NCBI GenBank assembly: GCA_037127315.1
Contig: JBBBDQ010001271.1
Span: forward strand, 2,398,001-2,462,000
Source of the DNA: Ascarosepion bandense
Lineage: Eukaryota; Mollusca; Cephalopoda; Sepiida; Sepiidae
DNA: 64,000 nt
Reading direction: 5' to 3'
Positions 1 to 10,145 of this stretch are shown here, one piece after another. Below the pieces are notes generated by a model. It was not told the DNA's origin and made no database searches. It was given only the letters and a program-made list of their open reading frames with translations. The position numbers and the translations under genes are program-made. The stretch's first letter is position 1. Each line of letters begins with the position of its first letter.

Positions 1-264
1 CTGAGAACAATCTTCAGGCCTGAAAGGTGCATTCAAGGATGAAACAGACTATCTATATCAGAGATATCAAGGATAGAGTGTATGCATGTAAATATAAATG
101 TGGGTATTGAAGTCAACACCCAGCAATGATAATCTGTTCCATGCTTAAATGCAATCATAAGGCCGTGGCCATTGACTTCAGATTTATTTAGTAATTCTTT
201 TATTTATAACCTGACAAAGAAAACATTTCTATATACCATTTTTAAGATGTAATAGGACTAACCT

Positions 265-725
265 GTAAGATCTTCAGCTAAGAAGAATCTGCAATGTTAT
301 TGGTCCTGATCTAACACCAGGAACTTTAATGAAAACAGTAATGTGCCAGTTCTTTTGATACTTTCAGGGTAATTGTTATGATGAATTTTCCTCTCTGGTA
401 CCTAAATATTTTTCATTTAAGTTCAATAATAGATCAGTGGCAAGGCCTCATCATTTACCGTAGAAATAGCTCAAAGTAACCATAAGTTCTGTACTAACGG
501 TTTCTTCATTGTACTTCATTGTAGAACTCTTGTCAGGATCTTGCTTCCCAGTCAAGTATGATCTTCAAAAATTTAAATGCATTGTCAATCATTATCTTTT
601 GTTTTTTTTTTAATTCCTATTCTTTTACTGTTCTCTCTCCTTAATGGTGTTTTTTTGTCATTTCCTCTAACATTCAGTAAACCCCTTGTATCTTAGTGGC
701 TTTGGGGGAAATGATTAAAAAAAAC
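265..725 (+). mobile_element. CR1/L2-like LINE, degenerate 3' fragment
   Basis: Decayed 3' end of the non-LTR retrotransposon family whose best copy lies at 59790-61084. The stretch near 290 (ATCTGCAATGTTATTGGTCC) matches the segment of other copies that follows the RT thumb. Around 560-595 it reads FKNLNALSIIIF, the conserved C-terminal phrase. It ends at 697-725 with the family tail, GGGGGAAATGATTAAAA. Frames are broken throughout and no protein is expected. A poly-T tract at 600-611 lies in the 3' UTR. Confidence 0.6.
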
Positions 726-1090
726 ATTCCTGCAGTGTTTTGTTTTACAAGAGATCTGTTCAATGCAAATTTGCAGAAAGAAAAACAAATGACTGAGCAA
801 CAAAGCCATGAAGCTAGTAGAAAACAAAAAAGTAAGTGGATTTCTGTACATGTCACGCATGTGGCAATTTAGCCGTGCACTTCAATCAAGTAAATAAGGG
901 GCGATGGTAGAGCCAATTGAGAAATGCAAGTGATAGCTCAGATCCACTCAAGGGAGGGCATTGGATTACATTCCTGCACTATGTGTTGGCCTTTATTTGA
1001 AAATGTAATTTCGATTGAGTGCTTTGTGGTAATTTTCTTCCAGAGAGCGTAAAAGAAAGATCCATGTAATAAAAATTAAATGAATCTATA
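726..1090. other. Unassigned AT-rich sequence
   Basis: No coding, RNA or repeat signal recognised here. Confidence 0.5.
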
Positions 1091-1333
1091 GCAATACACA
1101 CACATAAACAAATATATATATGCGTATGTGTGTGTTTATATATACATTTTATATATAGGCAAAATCAATTTTTATGTTTAGCCATCAACTGTACAGACAC
1201 ACACACAGATGTATATAAATACACACACACACTAAAAATGTGTTATGAATGCAGATATATCATTTATTAATAGATATTGTCATGTATATGTACATATGTT
1301 TATAAAGATGTGCATGCACACACACACACACAC

Positions 1334-1364
<31 letters not shown>

Positions 1365-1380
1365 TAGATAGATATATTGT
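1091..1380. repeat. Mixed CA/TA/GA microsatellite cluster
   Basis: Short CA, TA, GA and GATA runs separated by degenerate sequence. The longest is a (CA)-(TA)-(GA)-(GATA) composite at about 1315-1375. Confidence 0.85.
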
Positions 1381-1820
1381 GTGTATTAGGCAACAATCTC
1401 TCTTTTATGCAGGTTTCATTAAAAATGATAGACAAGGTGTTATCATTAAGTTTTTATATAATTTTTCATGTGTTCTCATGTTTTTTTCTTTTCAGGACTC
1501 AAATTATATAAAGATTATCCATAAGTTTTGTTTTTTCAAGCACTTTCGTCTATACTTTTAGCCATTATCAAGAATTAGTTTTGTTTTACTTGTAAATAAA
1601 CATGTGTTAAGTTTATGTATAAAGTGTTTGTCTTGTGTATGTTAAGTTCTAAAAATTGCATGTACATTGTTACCGTGTTCATAACTGGTGTTATTAAATG
1701 TAGGAGTTCTCTATTTTATAAGTAATGCCTCCATTATTTTCAGTCTTCTTTTGCATGTGGATGATGCGATTGCTTCTCTACATAAATAGCATCATGAAGT
1801 TCTAGCCACTTACTCATGTA
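1381..1820. other. Unassigned AT-rich sequence
   Basis: Nothing recognised. The 60-codon frame inside it has no family resemblance. Confidence 0.5.
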
Positions 1821-1821
1821 T

Positions 1822-1823
<2 letters not shown>

Positions 1824-1870
<47 letters not shown>
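1824..1870. repeat. (AT)n(CA)n microsatellite
   Basis: About 18 AT units followed by five CA units. It creates spurious YIYIYI-type frames on the minus strand. Confidence 0.95.
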
Positions 1871-2081
1871 ATATGGACAACAGTTGGCCTTTTTGACATA
1901 TTTTGCCATCCTATCAGAGAGAATCTGACTAAACAATATGTTCTCCCACAAGACAACATTCCATGTATAACTGTTGCATTCATAATGAATAAGTATAGAT
2001 TCAAGATTGATCCAGAGCTTTAGGGACACCACATGACAGTTTTGTCACACCTCTCCTACAGTCCAGAATTGGGTCCTTATA

Positions 2082-2596
2082 TCTAAACTTATTTATAAAT
2101 AGAACTTTGTCTGTGTGTCTGTGTGTGTATCTGTTAACTATAGACTCTGAAACGGCTTAACCGATTTTCTTGAAAATTTACACAGTTGTACTATAAGCAT
2201 CTGTGAGTGTTCTTAGCTAGGTTTTGTGTCGAGGTACCCCCAATAAATATCGAAAATCGATAATCGAAAAAATCGGGTTATAGAAGGAGTGGTCCAATTT
2301 TAATTAAATTTGATACACTCATAGACAAAGACATAAGAAACGATATTCAGAAGTTTTAAGGTTGCAGTTCTTACAATAGTGCAGAAAATCGATAATATAT
2401 ATATATATGAAAGGCAAGATGTTTGTGTGTGTGCATCTGTTTATCTGTCTGTATGTCCTTTATACAAATCCACAGTTTTTATCCGATTCTCACCAAACTT
2501 CACACAAATATTCTTTACGCTGAGTCTGAGCTCCAGGACCATGGATTAGTTTTAAAGCTTTCATTACACCCGAGCAATGCTGGGCTATACTGCTAG
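2082..2596 (+). mobile_element. Non-autonomous Helitron, copy 1
   Basis: The element begins TCTAAACTTATTTATAAAT directly after an A. It ends CTATACTGCTAG directly before a T. That is the Helitron pattern: 5' TC, 3' CTRR (here CTAG), insertion between A and T, no terminal inverted repeats and no target duplication. Ten to twelve bases before the CTAG lies the expected small hairpin, CCCG...CGGG-like (here CCGAGCAATGCTGGG). No Rep or helicase coding is present, so it depends on an autonomous partner. Two further copies in this window (4756-5343 and 37526-38269, minus strand) share the same ends but differ in internal length. A short (TA)n tract lies inside at about 2394-2407. Confidence 0.85.
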
Positions 2597-2614
2597 TATT
2601 CTAATATTTGTAAA

Positions 2615-2765
2615 AATTGAAACTGATGTTGCAAAACTATAGATGAGAATAAGGAGAATGTGATGAAACAGCTTATAGTGATTCTGAAAACATACTTTAC
2701 AAAGAATTTTCAAAAGTGCATTGAATGCTGGAAGAAAGTATGCAAATTCCTAAAGATAATATGTT
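2615..2765 (+). mobile_element. Possible mariner transposase C-terminal relic
   Basis: One frame reads FTKNFQKCIECWKKVCKF. This resembles the last residues of mariner (SETMAR-like) transposases, where an FxKxFxxWxxRW phrase precedes the stop. Only about 45 codons can be followed and no terminal repeat is visible. It could be a chance resemblance. Confidence 0.25.
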
Positions 2766-2779
2766 AAAGGAACAATTCT

Positions 2780-3345
2780 TTTTTTAATCATTTCACCCAA
2801 AGCAAGGCAATAAAGCCACTAAGACAAAAGAGCTTAATGAGTTTTATAGGATATGAGAAAAAATACTATTAAAGAGAGAGAATAATAAAATAACAAGAAT
2901 TAAAAAGATAGAAGGTAACAATTGACATTGCATTTAAATTTTCAAAGATCAAAGTTTATTGTTGAAGCAATGAGCCAAAAACCAGATGAAAATGATGAGA
3001 TCTTGTCACCAATCTAGTACTGCACTTAAATTCATAGTCTAGGTAACTTAAATGAAAGTTGAAAATAATTACCATTAAAGTATTTATAGAAAATCCAGAG
3101 AGAAGCTATATTATGAGGAAAATGACTGAAGCCAAGGTGCCAGGTCAAGACCAATAACATTGCAGATACTTCTTTGGATTTTATCAAATATAAATATATA
3201 ACAGGAACAACTGACCAGATGAGGCAGCAATATTGAAAGCAAGGATGAATGGTAGACTTATAATGATGAAAGATAAATTTTGACAAGGAAAATTGTCTAG
3301 CATGACACACTGAACAAACTTTCCAAGCTGTATGCTTAACAGTTA
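2780..3345 (-). mobile_element. CR1/L2-like LINE, 3' fragment
   Basis: Read on the minus strand it ends with the family tail (the + strand begins TTTTTTTAATCATTTCACCC at 2782). The minus strand encodes HHYKSTIHPCFQYCCLIWS near 3220-3265, the conserved phrase after the RT palm. Farther on it has LWIFYKYFNGNYF near 3075-3115. Multiple frameshifts and stops make it non-coding. Confidence 0.75.
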
Positions 3346-3387
3346 ATTCAATCTATTCATTCCACTTTATATCAGTGAAAAAAACTA

Positions 3388-3700
3388 GATAGATAATCAG
3401 CTTTTATTTTTTGTTAATATGAAGTTGCTGACTACTGATAAACTTTGTATCCCCATACATGATGATGTTTATTGCCTGACCCACCTTCCAAAATTAGTAT
3501 TGTCATTTTGGATCATTTAAATGTTGATTTCAATAAGTAGGTCAGGCACAGCACTTTTCCCAACCTCATTGCATAACAATGAATGAACTTGAGAATTTTT
3601 CTTGAAAAACTAACTTAAGAAAAAGATTATATAAATTTCAGCCAACAGTAACCTTTCAGTTGATGAATGCCAAATGTTTCCTGTATGGAAACTGTTAATT
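3388..3700 (+). repeat. Dispersed repeat G, copy 1 (internal hairpin)
   Basis: About 310 bp matching, in inverse orientation, the stretch at 10300-10622; a partial copy lies at 38420-38545. All end with a small TTTCCTGTATGGAAA-type palindrome. Inside, GCCTGACCCAC and its complement form an 11-bp stem (one change in this copy) around a loop of about 50 nt. No protein or known family recognised. Confidence 0.7.
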
Positions 3701-3718
3701 TATATATATATATATATT

Positions 3719-4240
3719 GATTGTTTAATTACTTAGCTTCTGGTCATAATAAGGTTAGACAAGTGCACATTTGTATTAGAAAGTGTTCAATACAATTATG
3801 TTGTAGAACTTTTGAATATCTTCCATTTGTAAATGAGTTATTATGTGACCTAGATTTCTATCATGAGTGGTGTCTTCATTATTTTGCAATATCTGATTTT
3901 ACCGTTTACCCCCTTTTTTTTTTTTTTAAGAACACTCACGTAAAGGCGATTTTTTTGAACACTCATGTGACAGGGAATTTTTGAACGTGGAATTTTTAAA
4001 ATTACAAGAAATTATAGCATTTTCATCCATGGTTTTATGAACTTAAAAGGTATTTTTTAGTAAGGTTACACTTAGTCATAATTTCTGTTCTTTCATTCAA
4101 CAGTTTGCTTTTGTTTGGGAATAGCATAATCTCTAACTTTTCTTCTTGGCACAGTCTACATATTTTGCCACCATTGTAAGGCTTGGCTGTTTTTACTATA
4201 CTCCACATTATGTCTGGGTTTTTTTCCAAATTTTGATTTT
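3719..4240 (-). mobile_element. Penelope-like element 3' end, copy 1
   Basis: The minus strand from 4229 reads W-S-I-V, then KICRLCQEEKLEIM, then LLNERTEIMTKCN. This Trp, Cys-x2-Cys, Glu-Lys, Asn-x-Arg-x-Glu spacing is typical of the C-terminal end of PLE proteins, after the GIY-YIG endonuclease. Downstream on the same strand come about 150 bp of 3' sequence, a decayed hammerhead fold (3833-3897), and then a (TA)n tract at 3701-3718 where the element stops. Two relatives, at 7509-7812 and 44861-45300, stop at the same place and also against (TA)n. The coding part is only a tail fragment. Confidence 0.65.
3833..3897 (-). ncRNA. Decayed hammerhead ribozyme, PLE copy 1
   Basis: Aligned to the better copy at 7622-7683 this one keeps the TGAAGA and GAAA core pieces, the stem II loop and GGTC. 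It has lost the conserved C before TGAAGA and carries an insertion in stem I. It should be inactive. Confidence 0.5.
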
Positions 4241-4755
4241 AATTTCCACACGTGGCTAGCCAATTTTGTACAGTTTTTTAAATTTTTTTATTTTGAATGT
4301 AGACCTGTGATTGAATCACCTGGTTTGCTATCAAATATATATGGTTGTATCTTTGTAGTTTTTATTCTTGTTTTGAATAGATTATTATTTTGTGAAAGAT
4401 GGGAGCAAAATTATGACAGAATCTATGAATGGATATTTTAAAAAATAATGTTTCCGGTGGTTGTGTAGGATGTTTAAAGTCAACAGGTGGGCTGTATTAG
4501 GCCCGTGGGCAGTAGTTTATGACTATATTGCATGATATTTCATGCTACAATAATTGGCAGAGGTTTGTATGTAAGTAATAACATTAGAAAATGTTCTAAG
4601 TTCTGGACATCTGTGTGAGTGTTCAAATCACCCCCTTATTTAATTAGAGAGCCAATTGGTAGATATTATTAATCAGCAAATAACAGATGACAAATTCTTT
4701 CAACACAAAGCAACCAAGGCAGGTGAAGAAAGTGATTTGTAAAATATATAATTCA
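4241..4755. other. Unassigned AT-rich sequence
   Basis: No family or gene recognised. The left part may be an uncharacterised 5' continuation of the neighbouring PLE fragment. Confidence 0.4.
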
Positions 4756-5343
4756 CTAGCAGTATAGCCCGGCATTGCTCGGGTGTAATGAAAGCTTTAA
4801 AACTAATCCGTGGTCCTCGAGCTCAGACTCTTTGGATGTTGGCATGAAAGACTAAAAAGCAATAGTTGTTTCCAGTTAAAGCAAAACTATAGACTGAAAG
4901 AAAAATGAATGGATGTAAGTCAAATTTTGAAGTGTGGTGAGAATCGGATAAAAATTGTGGATTTTTATAAAGCACATACAGACAGATAAACAGACACACA
5001 CACACAAACGTCTTGCCTTATATACAAATATATGTTATCAATTTTCTGTACTATTGTAAGAACTGCAACCTTGAAACTTCTGAATATTGTTTCTTATGTC
5101 TTTATCTATGAGTGTATCAAATTTGATTAAAATTGGACTACTCCTTCTATAAAACGATTTGTTCAATTATCAATTTTTGATATTTATTGGGGGTATTTCA
5201 GCACAAAACCTAGCTAAGAACACTCTCAGATGCTTATAGTACAACTGTGTAAATTTTCAAGAAAATCAATTCAGCTGTTTCGGAGTCCATAGGTAATGGA
5301 GACACACACACAGACAAAGTTCCATTTATAAAAAAAGTTTAGA
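4756..5343 (-). mobile_element. Non-autonomous Helitron, copy 2
   Basis: On the minus strand the element runs from A|TCTAAAC at 5343 to CTAG|T at 4756, with the hairpin CCCGAGCAATGCCGGG just inside the 3' end. Compared with copy 1 it has about 70 bp more in the hairpin-proximal half, a block shared with copy 3. No coding capacity. The flanking A and T mark the insertion dinucleotide. Confidence 0.85.
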
Positions 5344-5951
5344 TAGATTAGATAATAGGAATATTAAACTATGTTAAGAGAAGCAAATAGAATTAGGGCA
5401 TTTATTATAAAGACGTGAGAAATACAAATAGAAAATATATTAATATATTTCTTATCAAAAATAACTTTTTTTGCACGCATAGAAACATATATGTATATAA
5501 ATGTAAATAAATCCTGCCCACTTAGACAATTTAAATGCACAAAGGATAAATGAATATTATGCTTTGAGACAATCAATATAGGATTAACTAAATAGAGTCA
5601 CACGTGATTTTATAAGCATTTCAGTGGTTATTCACATCATCATTAGAATATCATGATGAAAAGTGAATTTCTTTATCTATATATCAAAGTATATACAAGC
5701 ATAAAACACATTGTTTGCTATATTACTTATTACTTGTAAAAGTAAACAGAAGGCCACTTTCATCTATGATTTTATGAAGTTGATGGAAGCAAATATATTG
5801 AAATATTATGAAATTAACTAAAAAGATATTATTTTCATCATTTCATCTCAAGTAAGCTGATAAGACTACTACGATACAATAGGTTACTGAGAGTGAAATA
5901 GCCATTGAAACTTGCAAGAATACTTTATAGTTGAATTTCTGGAATGTGGAG
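5344..5951. other. Unassigned AT-rich sequence
   Basis: Nothing recognised beyond low-complexity AT sequence. Confidence 0.5.
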
Positions 5952-6078
5952 TTATCATTATTTACATTTGGATTGAAGTTCTTATCTTTGGTATTTTTAT
6001 CACAATGTTTCACTCATAATAACACCAAAGATGAGGATATTAACCTGAATGTAAATGAAGTTAATACATGATAACATC
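5952..6078. repeat. Fold-back repeat F, copy 1
   Basis: Left arm (ATTATTTACATTTGGATTGA onward) and right arm (ending in AACCTGAATGTAAATGAAG) are imperfect inverted copies of about 45-50 bp around a short centre. The arm sequence recurs at seven other places in the window (see 20030-20207). Confidence 0.6.
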
Positions 6079-6930
6079 TCATCGCAGAAATTGAGATAGA
6101 TATTAAAAACATTTTTTCTTGTATTTTTTTTCATTTATATTTTGAAGCATCTTGGATTTTAACTCAAAAGAATCCATTACTACTGGCTTGAATAACTGCT
6201 GACACACTTTATAAGCAAGAATATATCAAAGATAAAGATCTTGAGATTAGTGCTCCTCTCTGTTAAAGAAATGTTTTAGAAATGATAAAATATTTAAAAA
6301 TAAAAACAAAAAAGGTGTGAGCTCTTGATTGTCTATATCCCGAGAAGATATTTTTTTTAAAAAGAATAACATATATCGACAAAACATTTAAATCAAGTGA
6401 AGAATGACACTTTACCATATTCGTCTGTGTGGCTCCCAGCAGCCACATGGGCCTGAATATTTGTATGCATATTTACAAGTTGTGTTAATCCTAAAGATGC
6501 AGTTAATATTAGTCCAGGTTTTAGTGTTTTATAAGTGTTGTTTATATGTTAGAGGCAACTGAGAGAAGGAGCCACTATGATGACAAAAATATTTTCATCA
6601 GAAAGTAAAGGTTAAAAATATGACAAGTGTAAGTATATGGCACTACATTAGATGTTTTAGTTTAGGAATGAATCAATGAATTCTATTGTATATAAATGAA
6701 TGCATGTGTATTAATTATCAGAGATTAATCTAAGTATTAAAAAGTAAAGCTGTTATAATGAGGCAATAATCTGCTCTGTACTGGATGAAACTTACTTTTG
6801 TATTTATTTCTTGATATTTAAATGAGATTGTGAAAGAAAAAAGGGTATGGTTTTAATTAATGTTCTTAATCAGCTATGGAAATCACTGCTTTAAATACTT
6901 ACATAACAATGATTATTAGTCTCATCTATA
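6079..6930. other. Unassigned AT-rich sequence
   Basis: No gene or repeat family recognised. Confidence 0.5.
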
Positions 6931-6931
6931 G

Positions 6932-6991
<60 letters not shown>
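6931..6991. repeat. (CA)n(TA)n microsatellite
   Basis: Six CA units followed by more than 20 TA units. Confidence 0.95.
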
Positions 6992-6993
<2 letters not shown>

Positions 6994-7471
6994 AATGTAA
7001 ACTGAGAAATCCACAGTGCCTAAAGTGATTATCATATCATCTGATATTCTCTTTTAATGTGGGGAAACAGACAGCCACCATAGTGTTAATTAAATATTGA
7101 TACTGCTTATATCTACAAATGCTCTGTACTCATTATTGAACCACATAAATATAAATATATGAAATTGTAAACACTAAATATAAAGAAAATTTAATATAAC
7201 TATTGATTCAAAAATGAACCCAACAACACTTTCATCAAGTGATAAACCTGTACTTTTATGTGTAGATAGATAGATATTAATGGATATATCATTGTCAGTA
7301 GCCTAATAATGCAGAAATCATTTAATTTATACAAAAATTATTTTTTAACATAATCTCCTTTGTCTGATAAATTTAGCAGTGAATATTAATGACATAGATC
7401 AAACATTGTATAGTCAAACTATATATCAAAACTATATTAAATAATTATGCATATACATTTTATGAAAAACC

Positions 7472-7479
<8 letters not shown>
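6992..7479. other. Unassigned AT-rich sequence
   Basis: Nothing recognised. Confidence 0.5.

Positions 7480-7508
<29 letters not shown>
7480..7508. repeat. (AT)n microsatellite at PLE end
   Basis: About 14 AT units ending exactly where the PLE fragment starts. Confidence 0.9.
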
Positions 7509-7512
<4 letters not shown>

Positions 7513-7812
7513 CAGTTACTTAGTTTCTGGTTATAATAAAATTAGACCAGAGCACATTTGTATTAAAAAGTGTTCAATACAATTACATTGTAGAACTTTT
7601 GAATATTTTCCATTTGTAAATGAGTTATTATGCGACCTAGGTTTCTACCATGAGTGGTGTCTTCAGGCAATTTTCAATAACTGATTTTACCGTTTACCGT
7701 ATTTTTTTTTAAGAATGCTCATGTATCGGTGTTTTTTTTTAATGCTCATGTAGTAGGAAATTTTTGAATGCACAATTTTTAAAATTACAAGGAATTATTT
7801 TCATCCAGGAAT
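7509..7812 (-). mobile_element. Penelope-like element 3' end, copy 2
   Basis: About 300 bp closely matching the 3' parts of the elements at 3719-4240 and 44861-45300, read on the minus strand. It keeps the hammerhead-bearing segment (7622-7683) and stops against (AT)n at 7508. The coding tail seen in copy 1 is missing. On its other side it meets an inverted partial copy of itself (7813-7872). Confidence 0.65.
7622..7683 (-). ncRNA. Type I hammerhead ribozyme (PLE-borne)
   Basis: Self-cleaving RNA fold read on the minus strand. The core CTGAAGA is at 7666-7660 and GAAA at 7645-7642. Stem II pairs 7658-7656 with 7049-type partner bases 7047-7649 region as ACC/GGT (7658-7656 with 7649-7647) around a six-base ACTCAT loop. 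Stem III is the very short ACC/GGT (7642-7640 with 7637-7635) with a 2-nt TA loop. The predicted cleavage base is C7634, in GGTC. Stem I has TGC/GCA next to the core (7669-7667 with 7633-7631), an internal loop, then seven pairs, AGTTATT/AATAACT (7682-7676 with 7629-7623). A C-A mismatch at the base of stem II is non-canonical and may weaken activity. PLEs are known to carry minimal type I hammerheads with tiny stem III. Confidence 0.7.
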
Positions 7813-7872
7813 TATGACATTTTCATCATGGTACAAACCTAGGTCGTGTAATAACTTATTTACAATGGAATA
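7813..7872 (+). mobile_element. Inverted partial PLE end
   Basis: The + strand here repeats, in opposite orientation, part of the neighbouring PLE end: ATCATGGTAC, AAACCTAGGTCG, then GTAATAACTTATTTACAATG. It holds the 3' half of the hammerhead, with the essential G of GAAA changed to C. A second (TA)n tract follows at 7875, giving a TA - PLE(-) - PLE(+) - TA arrangement. Confidence 0.6.
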
Positions 7873-7874
7873 CA

Positions 7875-7897
7875 GATATATATATATATATATATAT
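7875..7897. repeat. (AT)n microsatellite
   Basis: About 11 AT units directly after the inverted PLE fragment. Confidence 0.9.
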
Positions 7898-7905
7898 GTA
7901 GCCTT

Positions 7906-8110
7906 GATAATGATGGAAGACATTCTTTTAATGGAACTTTCTTCATTCAACACTTCTTCAGAAAGATTTGTAGAAACAACAGTAATTAAAACATTCGTTT
8001 TTATCTTTTTTGGCTTTGCGATTTTGATTATTATCATTTCAACAAATATTTCTGAAAAAGTGTTGGACAAAAAAAAACCTTTCTTTAAAAGGATCTGTTC
8101 CATGATTTTC
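7906..8110. repeat. Long imperfect inverted repeat
   Basis: Left arm 7906-7997 and right arm 8019-8110 are inverted copies with scattered mismatches, e.g. CACTTCTTCAGAAA against CACTTTTTCAGAAA, around a centre of about 21 bp. Both strands stay open for more than 130 codons, but the frames run into flanking (TA)n and show no protein family. A fold-back repeat is the better reading. Confidence 0.65.
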
Positions 8111-8144
8111 AAACCCATAAATAAATTGTGTGGTAAAGAATGTT

Positions 8145-8204
<60 letters not shown>
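8145..8204. repeat. (GT)n(AT)n microsatellite
   Basis: About five GT units and then about 23 AT units. Confidence 0.95.
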
Positions 8205-8207
<3 letters not shown>

Positions 8208-8324
8208 CCAAAAAGAAATAGCATGCAGGTAAAATCCAAAAACCCGATCCTATTAATATTAAAAATGATCCAGGTGGAGGGCTCAATGTAAATAGTATTA
8301 TCTATTTACAGAGCCAAATATGTA

Positions 8325-8496
8325 TATTTTTTCAAATAAAACTCTGAATACTACATTTGTTGTATGGCCATTTTGGCAGGAAAAATCTCACTTCTTCAGC
8401 AATGATCAAAACCAAAATTTTGTTCTTGCTGAGGCAGCAAGTTTTTCTTGCCAAAATGGCCATACAACAAATGTAGTATTCGAAATTTTATTTGCT

Positions 8497-8502
<6 letters not shown>
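8325..8502. repeat. Fold-back element with 40-bp near-perfect arms
   Basis: The left core arm 8346-8385 and right core arm 8442-8481 are inverted copies with one mismatch in 40, e.g. GAATACTACATTTGTTGTAT. Weaker pairing extends outward through CAAATAAAA. The loop is itself partly palindromic (CAGCAA...TTGCTG). No target duplication could be fixed, because the right side runs into (TA)n at 8502. Confidence 0.85.
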
Positions 8503-8544
<42 letters not shown>

Positions 8545-8551
8545 GATAAAA
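8502..8551. repeat. (TA)n and (GATA)n microsatellite
   Basis: A TA run to about 8528, then five GATA-type units. Confidence 0.9.
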
Positions 8552-8651
8552 GAAGTATATGTTCACACTAATCTGTTTTTTCTTGCTTGTAAGGAAAGAT
8601 CAAACATGAAAAAATTGTTTTCCATTTCTTCATCTCTCTAACAATATTTGT

Positions 8652-9345
8652 TTTTATAATCATTTCACCCCAAGCAAGGCAGAACTGCCTCTGTTGCAGA
8701 GGAGTTACATAAGAGGTGAGTAATGAAAAAGAGGAACAAGTTACAGGGAGTCTCAGAGAATGGATAAGAGAAGGATGAGAACTCTGGTGTGAAGAGAGCT
8801 GCATGAGAGTAAAGTGGAAAGGGAGAAGAACATGATGCAAGGGTTGTCAGAGAAAGGATGTGAGTCAAAGAGATAAGTGATAGCAATTGACATTGCATTT
8901 AAATTCTTGAAAATTATAGCCATCAGGGAAGCAAGTATATGGAAGGGAATTCCACAGGCGAGAATTGCAAGAAAAGAAGCTGTTGGAGTAGGAGTGGCAA
9001 TTGCATTTGGTTGTTTTTACCGTAAATGTGTGAGACATTGTTGTCAGTCTGGTTGTGCAAGTAAATTCTTGTAGAGGGGGCACCAGTGAGCTAAGCTCAT
9101 TGAAGCAAAGGCCATGAAAATATTTGTAGAAGAGACTGAGGAAGGCCACATCCCATTGGTGAGAAAGTGGCTTGGAGTCAAGCTGCTAGGTTGACACTGA
9201 TCACATTACAGATTCTTCTCTGGAGTCTGTCAAGAACCCTGAGATAATTGCAGGGGCACCCATCTAGATGTGACAGCAGTATTCAATGCATGGGTAGATG
9301 GTAGATTTATATATATGTGCAAGATGGATTCAGACAAGAAAAACA
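8652..9345 (-). mobile_element. CR1/L2-like LINE, 3' fragment (about 690 bp)
   Basis: The + strand opens with ATAATCATTTCACCCCAAGC, the reverse of the family tail. Minus-strand frames read FLSLFYKYFHGLCFNELSSL and LWNSLPYTCFPDGYNFQEF, both C-terminal family phrases, and an MHWYCCHIW-like piece near 9285. Frames are broken. The 5' truncated end sits beside a second, oppositely oriented LINE tail. Confidence 0.8.
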
Positions 9346-9359
9346 TCCTGGTCCTTGAC

Positions 9360-9582
9360 TCTGGTCCTTCTTTTGTCCTTTCCCCAACACATTTTGTATC
9401 TTGTTCTTCACCTTTTTTGCTCTACCTTCACAACTCTCTTCACACTAGTATTCCTATCTTTTTCTTTCCCTTTTTCTGACACCCCACTGTAACCAATTCC
9501 TCTTTCTCTTCACTCTCCTCTTATGTCGCCCCCTGCACACCAGTGGTGGTCTTGCCTTGTTTAGGGTGAAACAAAAAAAAAG
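9360..9582 (+). mobile_element. CR1/L2-like LINE 3' UTR fragment
   Basis: Pyrimidine-rich 3' UTR like the stretch before the tail in other copies (ACACCAGTGGTGGTCTTGCC, then TTGTTTAGGGTGAAAC and an A run). It lies head to head with 8652-9345, which also has its own tail. These are therefore two insertions, not one inverted copy. Confidence 0.7.
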
Positions 9583-9734
9583 TAATCCCAACTCAGAGGC
9601 AATATGAACACTCAATGGACAGTAAGTGATTAGGCAATTTATAAGAGTGCTGTAATTTTAACATGGCAGTATTATTATTTAACCTTATGAACCCTTATAG
9701 GACAAGTAATATCATTTTATATGGTTTACTTTTT

Positions 9735-10145
9735 AACATATAATCTTTCACCCTAAGCAAGACAATAAAACCACTAAGACACAAGTCTGAAAGAATTAAA
9801 AAAAGAAAAGCATTATTAAGGAGCAAGAACAATGAAAGAAGAGGAACAAAAAAGACAGTAGATAACAATTGACATTGTATTTATATTTGTGAAGATCAAA
9901 GTTGGTGGGAAAGCAAGAAGCTAGAAGAGAGTTCCACAGGTGAGAAGTTCAAGAAAAGAAAAGAAATTGTGAGCAAAAATCTTAGGATTACATTAATTCA
10001 ACTGTAAAATAATGAAACCTTGTTTCCAATTTAGTACTGTGCTTAGATTCATACTCTAGGTACCATAGAGAAAAGTTAATCAGAGCAATTACCATGAAAA
10101 TATTTATAGAAAAGACACTGAAAAGCAACATTCTGTCTCGGCATT
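9735..10145 (-). mobile_element. CR1/L2-like LINE, 3' fragment
   Basis: The + strand begins ATAATCTTTCACCCTAAGCA at 9740. It includes ACAATTGACATTGTATTTA (reverse of the KCNVNC region) and the FYKYFHG-encoding segment near 10090. Heavily mutated. Confidence 0.75.

Noticed and set aside
7801..8286. 161-codon and 135-codon frames on opposite strands
   Set aside because: They cross (TA)n tracts and an inverted repeat; the residues are IYIYIY runs and unrelated filler.
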